Positions 8,550 to 14,817 of a stretch of 14,817 nt of DNA are shown in pieces. This stretch comes from Saccoglossus kowalevskii. Its lineage: Eukaryota > Hemichordata > Enteropneusta > Harrimaniidae. Position numbers and translations under genes: made by a program. The DNA lies in assembly GCF_000003605.2 (NCBI RefSeq), contig NW_003108476.1, forward strand, positions 1-14,817, read 5' to 3'. A model generated the notes under the pieces. That model ran no database searches, was not told where the DNA came from, and saw nothing but the letters and a program-made list of their open reading frames with translations. Within the stretch, counting starts at the first letter, position 1. The number at the start of each line of letters is the position of its first letter.

Positions 8550-8870
8550 ATGAATGGACAATCAGTTAGTAAGATGGATTGAAACTTGAAACACTACGTT
8601 TTTGCTTTGGTGGCGATTATTTGGTACTTAATTTTATTAGGTGTTCTGTTCCGTCCAGGTTGACTTAATTTAAAACTTTTTGTACAACGATGTATTGTAC
8701 TTATTTATGGACGTAAAAGTAAATCGGAATGTTGTACGTGTAGCTTATAACAATGATTTTCGCATTGTATTTTATGTAAGTCGCAACCTGAATATTCCTG
8801 CAACTCAGATTGTAAACGGTGTTCTATCTTTATAAAAAGCTTTACTGCTAATTATTATCTTGGTTTTACC
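8550..8870 (+). repeat. Extra P1-type tail after Q in U3
   Basis: It starts with a partial left arm (CAGTTAGTAAGATGG) and continues through TTTTTGCTTTG, GATTATTTGGTACTTAATTT, the GTACAA/TTGTAC hairpin (about 8685-8700) and GTAAGTCGCAACCTGAATATT. It aligns with 3880-4200. Its place after Q is unlike U4, so this unit was assembled by rearrangement. Confidence 0.75.
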
Positions 8871-8975
8871 AAGAATCGTTGGTTTATTGTGAATATTGGT
8901 CAATATATTATATTGTGAATCACCGAAAGTTTCATTATAACGGAAATATTGGTAATATCGCGAAATTGCGGTAGA
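8865..8975 (+). repeat. Degenerate ~18-bp minisatellite, U3
   Basis: At least five related units, among them TCTTGGTTTTACCAAGAA, TCGTTGGTTTATTGTGAAT and TATTGGTAATATCGCGAAA. A 20-bp element like 8903-8922 (CAATATATTATATTGTGAAT) recurs at 2941-2960 with one change. Confidence 0.68.
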
Positions 8976-9071
8976 CGAATTGGTGTTGCCATGTGACTAC
9001 CCTACGGCCACGTGAATTCAAACACGAGCATCGCTACAATGCTCTGAGTCAGCGAAAAAAAATATGGGACC

Positions 9072-9189
9072 ACGCATAAATACATTGTTAAATTCTTTAT
9101 TTATGTTCTTTTTGTTAGCTAACTTTCAATTGTTGGTCTAATACATGTACCTTATAATAGAGTCTATGTCTAATGTAAGTGCGATTCAA
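9072..9189 (+). repeat. R core, U3 copy (118 bp)
   Basis: The most diverged core. It shares with U2 the variants CCTTATAATAGAG and TGTTAA but has private changes (GTTCTTTTTG, ACATGTACC, AATGTAAG). Length is unchanged. Confidence 0.9.
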
Positions 9190-9250
9190 ACACTTAAAAA
9201 ACGTTATACATAGACGGGAGTAGTCTATCATTTTTGTCGTCTTTGTCAAG

Positions 9251-9371
9251 CCGCCTTAGAACATGTTTGTCTGTCTCGTTGAGTTCGTCGTCTTCATAGT
9301 TGGTGTATGTTCAAATTACTGGCATAACAATAGTTTGTAGGGCACTTAGAATTGCAATACTCGATACTCTG
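9251..9371 (+). repeat. 121-bp block shared only by U2 and U3 (U3 copy)
   Basis: Partner of 5688-5804; the extra 4 bp come from one more TTGT/GTCT step near 9265. It is better conserved than the adjoining core, which has about seven differences in 118 bp between the same two units. Confidence 0.85.
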
Positions 9372-9579
9372 TACCGGCATAACATCTTACATCCACTTTT
9401 GAGCCGACTCAGCATTAAAATAAACATCTAAAATATCTTGTGACCGTATAATACATAAGATTTGCCACTTATTATTTACTACATACGAATTGACTCATTC
9501 ATTATCGAAGTTACATTGCTTTATTGTGTTGACAGGAGTGTAAATCAATGGTTGTATGCCATAGAAAGTATTATTTGTC

Positions 9580-10261
9580 TTTCTTCATAATTTTGAAAAT
9601 AGCCACTTGGAAGTAATATTTATCGTTCGTCTATAAATTACCGCAGATGTTTCAGACAATTCAGCAATGTATCGAAGCGAACAGAGAACCATAGAACCAA
9701 AATTGGACAAAAGAACGGAAAAACAGAGTGTAACTAAACAAATAGGAATAAAACAGCAAAGAAGACAACACAAGAAGAAGATATACATAAAAGTGTTTAA
9801 ATAACAGCTGAAAACAATAGCACAACTATAATTCGAATACGGCTGTGAATATCTATTTATATTATGGAAACTCGGCCTGTCTGGTTTTAAACCTGCATCC
9901 CAGTAGATGGTTTGAATTGAGTTGAAAATGAATTCCAGTACGCCCTCTGTGGCAACGTGGGTTGAATGTCAAATACATATATTTCAAGAACAATCAACTG
10001 TTCTACCACATTGCACTACTAGTATGTCACGGGCGACAATCAGAGCCCAAATTCGATGCACATTTGTTTTGAGAGAGAGAACCTTTAAAATATGATCAAT
10101 GTAACAATGTTTGTAATCACGAGCTGGAATAAGATCGCAGAAATCAATGACTTTTCTCGTTAAGTCCGGTAATATATAACAATGTGAATATATATGCATC
10201 GTATTCATTTACATAGTTAAAACATCGTCAGTGGAAGCGTAATTAACGGGTTATACAAACC
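9580..10261 (+). repeat. Tail block, U3
   Basis: It starts with the AGCGAACAGAGA segment (about 9676) shared with U1 (3094) and U4 (about 13396). It lacks the 13590-13850 part of U4, keeps the CGCCCTCTGTGGCAACG motif (9939) and ends in GGTTATACAAACC where U4 begins. The plus strand is A-rich, which makes long minus-strand frames (9585-9788, 9984-10208) easy to obtain by chance. Confidence 0.72.
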
Positions 10262-11340
10262 TTTAAAACATTTAATTGGCCATTGACTCAAAAAGAATCC
10301 CTTTTCACTTTTTTATGGTACAAATAAATAATATTCTATGCATATGGTATCGTATGGCGGAAACCGAGGTTATGTTCTATTCATTTACTCAAATAAACGA
10401 TTGATTTTTATGAACTTAATAATTTCATTGTATTTTTATGTTTTTGTACGCTTCAAAAACATTAGACCACTTAACCACTGGCACTTGTTTTGTTAATTAT
10501 TAAACAGTGGTATTTTTATTGTGAGAAATGTTATGTATGCCAGGTATCGAAATCAGCAGTATAATGTTCGTTGAGGATCCACATTCTCCAAAAGTTTGCA
10601 TATTCTCAATACCATTATGTAAGGTGGTATTTTATCCCCACAATTGTTTAATGTTTACATCGATGGACTCAACAACTAACTCAGAGAATTGGTTGACATT
10701 TGTCTCGTAAATGTACGAAACAATTAAAAGGCAGTGGTCGTCGCACCGATTTCTGTTATGGGACTCGATATGGTGACTTACACAACACATGCAAAATGCA
10801 CGCGACGATCACAGCCGTTAATGTATGCTTACGACATTGTTTTAATTTGCACGTCTGTAAAGTACATGTACTAGAATCTTCTGCTGAAAACGTGTAGTTA
10901 TTTCGCAAACACTCGAAATTTAATACTGGAAAAACGAAGTGTATGTATATGCTGCATATTTTACAACCACACTTCGGACAGTCAATTAGTAAGATAACTT
11001 GAAACTTTGCCAAACACTTGTTTTTTGCTTTGTTCAAGACTTGGCGGCGGTTATTTGGTACATAATTTTAATATATGTTCTGTTCCTGTCAGGTTGACTT
11101 TATTTAGATTTTTTTCGACATATTGTACGTATTTATTGGACGTAAAAGCAAATTAGAGTGTTGTACGTGTAGCTCATAAAAATGTGTTTCGCTTTATATT
11201 TTATGTAAGTCGCAACTTGAGTATTGCTAAAACTCAGATTGTAAAAAGTGATTTTTTAATGTGCACGATTTACTGCTAATTATTATAATTATTATCTTGG
11301 TTATAATAAGAACATTGGTTCTATATAAAGTTGTGGTTAT
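10262..11340 (+). repeat. P1 block with MITE, U4
   Basis: It is the counterpart of 3190-4300 and keeps the middle region that U2's P1 has lost. The P core is at 10562-10575. A shortened MITE-like element lies at 10728-10817. A lone left inverted arm (about 10960-11050) is followed by GTTATTTGGTACATAATTTT. The open frames at 10528-10710, 10700-10897 and 10756-11037 (minus strand) all fall in this repeat and are not conserved in sister copies. Confidence 0.78.
10728..10817 (+). mobile_element. MITE-like element 3 (90 bp, shortened, U4)
   Basis: It lies between TTAA at 10724-10727 and 10818-10821 with imperfect inverted ends (AAGGCAGTGGTCGTCGC and GCGACGATCACAGCCG). The core GGGACTCGATATGGTGACTT matches element 2. 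About 38 bp corresponding to the second half of element 2 are missing, from AAAATGCA straight to CGCGACGA. It occupies the same position in the P block as element 2. Confidence 0.8.
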
Positions 11341-11350
11341 ATTGAGAAAA
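11295..11350 (+). repeat. Degenerate ~18-bp minisatellite, U4
   Basis: A short version with units like TCTTGGTTATAATAAGAACA, TTGGTTCTATATAAAG and TTGTGGTTATATTGAGAAAA at the end of P1. Confidence 0.6.
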
Positions 11351-11389
11351 CAAAAAATAGTAACCAACTATTGATAATATATATATATA

Positions 11390-12180
11390 TAGAAAGCTTT
11401 AAGAAGAAAAATCCCACAGTGAAAAATTCTCATCGCTTATGGTTTAAAGTTTTAATTGGCCGAAGAGTAAAAAATAAATGGCATTTGTTTTCTTTATTGC
11501 GCCAATAAAACTATTAATCTATTCTTATTTTATTTTATATTATGATACCAGGCATCGTGCTTATGGCGTAAGTTGAGGTTATGTTCTCTTCATTGGTAAA
11601 CTGAAACTTGGACATCAGTAAGATACAAAAAATATAATTATGATGAAGGGTGGAAATTGTTAGAAAGACTTCACGTGCTTTGAAACCACGGAGAGTGTTC
11701 AGCACAGAACAACCGAACTTATGGACATTCTACTGATATGTGTGTATTTTTATTCAAACAAACGATTGATTTTTGTAAACGTAATAATAGCCTTGTATTT
11801 TTATGTTTTATACGCCTCAAAACCATTCAACCGAATTAACCGAAGCTGCTTGTTTCGTTAATTATTAAATAGAGGTGTTTCAATTTCCATTGTGAAATTA
11901 CTTTGTATTGGTATCGAAATTCATAGTGTAATGTTCGTTGAGGACCCACATTCTCCTAACATTTCCATAATCTCAATGGTTTTAGGCAAGGTGGTATTCT
12001 ATCCCCACACCTGTTTACTGTTTACATGGATTCATACGACAACGAACTCAGAGATATGGCAATTTGTTATCTGCATCTTATTATTACAGCCATTCTTGGT
12101 ATTATGCGAACTGTCAATTAATAAGACGGCATGCAACTTTGCAAAACACTTGGCGTTTTCTTTGTTCAAGACTTGACGGC
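11390..12180 (+). repeat. P2 block, U4
   Basis: It aligns with 4310-5090 but lacks the MITE found at 4898-5022, so it shows the empty site (CTGTTTACATGG at about 12017-12028). The P core is at 11929-11942. The 94-codon frame at 11892-12176 spans this block. It shares the segment MFVEDPHSP with other P copies but resembles no family I recognise. Confidence 0.78.
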
Positions 12181-12486
12181 GCCGTTAGGCTGATTAGCGT
12201 GCAGTGTGAGATTCACTATTTTTATAGGAATTGTTAACACAGTGATTTGCTAATCTAGTGTGCGTATTCAATAACTATTCATTTCTTGAATGTCTATAGT
12301 GTACGTTATTAAAATAATTCTAATACACTTCAAAATAACCTGTTAACGTATTCGCGTTTTATTTTAAAAACTGCGCTTTACCCTCGTCTAGTAAAATATG
12401 GAATGATCTGAACTGTGCGCGTTTCAAAGGAACGATGCCGTCAATTAAGTGTCTGTCCGAATAACTCCCAGAACCGCTGTAATACT
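12077..12486 (+). repeat. Q block with inverted arms, U4 copy
   Basis: The left arm (about 12077-12190) is complete. The right arm (about 12430-12486) is shortened: GATGCCGTCAATTAAG is joined directly to TGTCTGTCCGAATAAC, so the middle of the arm is gone. The centre (12230-12412) aligns with 1546-1695 and 8063-8215. Confidence 0.7.
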
Positions 12487-12867
12487 AACGGTCTTAAGTT
12501 AGATTCCATTAGTGATTATTTATACCTAGAGTTTACTATTAACACATTAAGTAAATTTAGTTATGGCATAAAGCGTCGAATGAAGTGTTTTATGCAAGAG
12601 TCAAATATTCGGTACATAATCTTAAGAAGTGCTCTGTTCCGATCAGATTGACTTTATTTAAAACAGTTTGTACAACGATTTATTGTTCGCATTTACGGGC
12701 TGTATCTTTAAAGCAAATTTGAATGTTATACGTGTTTCCTATAACAACGCATTTATCATTTTTTTTCAAAACCCAATAATGTAGACAAATTGGTGGTCGT
12801 GATTCGGTTGCCATGCGACAATCCAACGGTCACGATACTCTGTAGTCAGTGATAAAATTATGGAACT

Positions 12868-12985
12868 ACGCATACTTACACTGTAAAGTCCTTTATTTAT
12901 GCTCTTTTTGTTAGCTAACTTTCAATTGTTGGTCTAATACATATACATTATAATATAGTCTATGTCTAATTTAAGTGCGATTCAA
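12868..12985 (+). repeat. R core, U4 copy (118 bp)
   Basis: Base-for-base identical to the U1 core 10.4 kb away, whereas sequence on both sides differs by many substitutions and indels. Confidence 0.92.
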
Positions 12986-13299
12986 ACACTTAAAAATCCT
13001 AAATACAAAGACGTGAGTTGTATATCATTTTTTGTCGTCTTCGTCAAGTACCAGCTTAACATCTTACAACCACTTTGAGCCAACTTAGCTTTGAAATAAA
13101 GTTGTTTGTTTATGCAACTGAGATTTCACGCAAATAAAAACACTAAGTGTCCGTAATATACGTATGAGTGGAAAACACTGTATGGTTTACTACGTCTAAT
13201 AACACATATTAATTGACTCATAGAATATCGAAATTACATTGCTTTATTGTGTTGACGGGAGTGTAAATCAATAGCTATATTGTTTTATGACACAGAAAA

Positions 13300-14003
13300 T
13301 CATTCGTCCTTCTTCATAATTTTGAAAACAACCAATCAGAAGTAATATTTACCGTTCGTCGACAAATTACCGCAGACAATTCAGCATTGTATCGAAGCGA
13401 ACAGAGAAACATATAACCACAATTTTACAAAAGACCGTGAACAAAGCACAGCGTAACTAAACAAATAGGAAAAAGCGGCAAAGAGTACAATTTAAAGTTA
13501 CGTACATACGCTACATTAAAAGCCAACACGAGAAGAAACTATACAACAACTGAAAACAATAGCACAACCATAATTCAGACACAGTTGTGTAATTAACCGT
13601 AGAGAAGGGACGGCTTACATGTTCGTAACACCAATTAGAAGATATAATATTGTAAACGTTACAAAGAGTTGAAGATGAAATACATTATTTAAATTAACAC
13701 TTTGTGAAACATAAAATGTGGCTAAACATTAACGTATTAGTACATGTGTACCGGAATACATAAATATATGATAAATTATTACTAAGAACACTTTTGTCAC
13801 CGTTATTTGTACATTGTATAGACAATTAAACTATGCTCTATATTTAATTAGTTCTTTGTGAATGTAATAACGTTATTATATAACTATATATCTATTTATA
13901 TTATGCAAACTCGGCCTGGCTGGTTCTAAACCAACATCCCAATAGATGGTTTGAATTGAGATTAAAAATGAATTCCAGTACGCCCTCTGTGGCCACGTGT
14001 GTT
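13300..14003 (+). repeat. Tail block, U4
   Basis: It aligns first with 9585-9860 (U3), then with 6100-6450 (U2), and then with 9864-9963 (U3) up to CGCCCTCTGTGGCCACGTG. It marks the right end of recognisable unit homology. Confidence 0.75.
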
Positions 14004-14005
14004 AA

Positions 14006-14041
14006 GCCACTATTTTGGTATTTGCCACTATTTTGGTACTC
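14006..14041 (+). repeat. 18-bp tandem duplication at the array edge
   Basis: Two adjacent copies of GCCACTATTTTGGTATTT (14006-14023 and 14024-14041, the second ending in ACTC) start within three bases of where homology to the repeat units ends. Confidence 0.85.
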
Positions 14042-14817
14042 GCGAAAATTAAAACCAACGTCCTCTTGCTCTTTGTTATTATTTTTCTTCACAAGTCAAT
14101 AAATCTCATAATTCTGAATAATTCTGGACAGTTTGTGTATAATTTGGAGTAATTTGTTATGTTTAATTTAAGTTTTCTTTACTTGCGCATCTTTTCAGAC
14201 CGAATTGTCATTTTTTTGACGCAGACACAGTGACGCTAACTTAGGGGGTATTACAATCGGCTGTCCTAACAGCCATATCGCGGAGCTCAATTCAACTGTC
14301 GTACTTTTAAAAATCAATTGCATAGCATATCCGTCGCCGATTGAAATGGTGTTAGTGCATCGAAACTCTTCGGCGAGTATATGACGATTCAATACTAATA
14401 TTGATATTTACTAGCTAGCTATCGCACTATGACTTGTTTAGTGTGCCTGCTCAGACTGCTGCGGCGTCTCGAGTCGTCCATTTGATTCTATCATCATCAT
14501 CATGTTGTGTTCAATTCCAATTTCGAATGTGCATCGATTTCTCAAAACAGTAATTTATAGACATGTATATAGTTCATCTGATCCAGAAAGTGATAGTTTA
14601 AACTTCATGTACATGTCCAGCTTGAATTTAAATAATCTATATGCGGACGTTGAGCAGACGGACAACAACAGAGCCACCGAGCGATATGCTACATGTATTT
14701 TTCCGTTTTGTGTTTCTTCCATTTGAGATGCATTTCTGTAAAATATTCCGTATATGATGACATAATTCGCTGGTGTTGTCAAGTTGTAGCATCCATTCTG
14801 GAAATTTTTATATTTTA
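14042..14817. other. Right flank outside the array, GC-richer, no gene defined
   Basis: It is not repeated elsewhere in the window. In 14221-14400 I count 77 of 180 bases as G or C (43%) with about a dozen CpG sites, clearly above the array. A short (ATC)n run lies at 14490-14503. Open frames exist at 14195-14392 (minus), 14502-14726 (plus) and 14555-14782 (minus). The last two overlap on opposite strands and none matches a family I recognise. It could hold an exon or promoter of a neighbouring gene; I cannot show it. Confidence 0.5.
14490..14503 (+). repeat. Short (ATC)n run
   Basis: ATCATCATCATCAT in the right flank; the last ATG-forming copy is the start of the open frame at 14502, which weakens that frame as a gene. 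Confidence 0.85.

Larger units (their letters stand above)
7280..10261 (+). repeat. Repeat unit U3 (rearranged block order)
   Basis: It begins with the same prefix as U1 (7280-7312). A P block with a large internal deletion follows (about 7420-7960), then Q with both inverted arms (7946-8331, continuing to about 8505). A second, P1-type tail (about 8550-8870) comes after Q, although in U4 all P1 sequence precedes Q. Then minisatellite (8865-8975), R core (9072-9189), the 121-bp block shared with U2, post-core (9465-9557) and a shortened tail ending at about 10255. Confidence 0.82.
948..14003 (+). repeat. Tandem array of four diverged large repeat units
   Basis: The same ordered series of blocks recurs four times in the same orientation. 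The clearest marker is a 118-bp core at 2461-2578, 5513-5630, 9072-9189 and 12868-12985, giving spacings of 3052, 3559 and 3796 bp. Around each core the same pre-core (a variant of GGTTGCCATGCGACAA) and post-core (CTACGTCTAATAACACA, then ACATTGCTTTATTGTGT) are found. The spacing varies because whole blocks are missing from individual units. The array is non-coding as far as I can see. Divergence and the many indels show it is old, not an assembly artefact of identical copies. Confidence 0.93.
10262..14003 (+). repeat. Repeat unit U4 (most complete P1-P2-Q-R order)
   Basis: The prefix is missing; the U3 tail joins directly into P1 (10262-11340). P1 carries a MITE-like element at 10728-10817. 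P2 (about 11390-12180) runs into the left inverted arm and Q (12077-12486 and on to about 12640), then pre-core, R core (12868-12985), post-core (13181-13275) and a long A-rich tail. The tail ends in a motif containing CGCCCTCTGTGG at 13981. Homology to U3 stops at about 14003, which is the right edge of the array. Confidence 0.85.

Noticed and set aside
9290-9325. tRNA-like signature (AGTTGGT followed by GTTCAAATT) in the U2/U3-specific block
   Set aside because: The two motifs are only about 9 nt apart, with no room for an anticodon arm and no acceptor stem, so it is not a tRNA gene.
9585-9788. 67-codon minus-strand frame in the U3 tail
   Set aside because: U4 and U1 homologues carry indels and stops in this frame; composition explains it.
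11892-12176. 94-codon frame in U4 P2
   Set aside because: It is not maintained in the other four P copies beyond about 20-40 codons and shows no family resemblance.
948-14003. Possible CRISPR array because of repeated segments
   Set aside because: Repeats are kilobase-scale, diverged and in eukaryotic-type DNA; there is no short direct-repeat and spacer pattern and no cas gene.
948-14003. Possible Helitron or LTR retrotransposon as the repeat unit
   Set aside because: I saw no CTRR end with hairpin at consistent borders, no long terminal direct repeats with primer site, and no reverse transcriptase, helicase or integrase frame.
14502-14726. 74-codon frame in the right flank, overlapped by a 75-codon frame on the minus strand (14555-14782)
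   Set aside because: The start codon is made by the ATC microsatellite, both strands are open, and no domain or splice structure can be argued.

Overview
The window is AT-rich, non-coding eukaryotic DNA, most likely from an invertebrate animal. That placement is an inference from composition, short mobile elements and microsatellites; nothing fixes the species. I found no convincing protein gene, RNA gene or bacterial-type feature. The longest open frames are short, many are open on both strands, and those inside repeats are broken by stops in sister copies.

Almost all of it (about 948-14003) is one old, diverged tandem array of four large units, all in the same orientation: U1 about 948-3190, U2 about 3190-7279, U3 7280-10261 and U4 10262-14003. 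They differ in length mainly through internal deletions. The reconstructed order inside a unit is: a short prefix; a P block, ancestrally present twice (P1 then P2); a Q block flanked by long inverted arms; a degenerate minisatellite of about 18 bp; a pre-core; a very conserved 118-bp core (R); and a long A-rich tail ending near a CGCCCTCTGTGG motif. U2 and U4 keep both P copies, U3 is rearranged and U1 keeps only a P2 remnant.

Three short CpG-rich inverted-repeat elements flanked by TTAA (90-128 bp, MITE-like) sit in the second half of P blocks. Two occupy the same site in U2 and U4 and so predate their separation; the third is found only in U2 and inverted. Unit-specific events include a 16-copy GTTT microsatellite and a 4-copy GGAAT run in U1, and a 117-121-bp block shared only by U2 and U3. 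The R core is identical in the outermost units U1 and U4, which does not fit simple stepwise tandem duplication and suggests exchange or conversion among units.

The flanks (1-947 and 14004-14817) show no repeat-unit homology. The left flank has a small GC-rich patch (281-350). The right flank begins with an 18-bp tandem duplication exactly where unit homology stops, then becomes GC- and CpG-richer (about 14200-14490). If there is a gene edge or regulatory DNA in the window, that is the most plausible place, but no exon can be defined from sequence alone.
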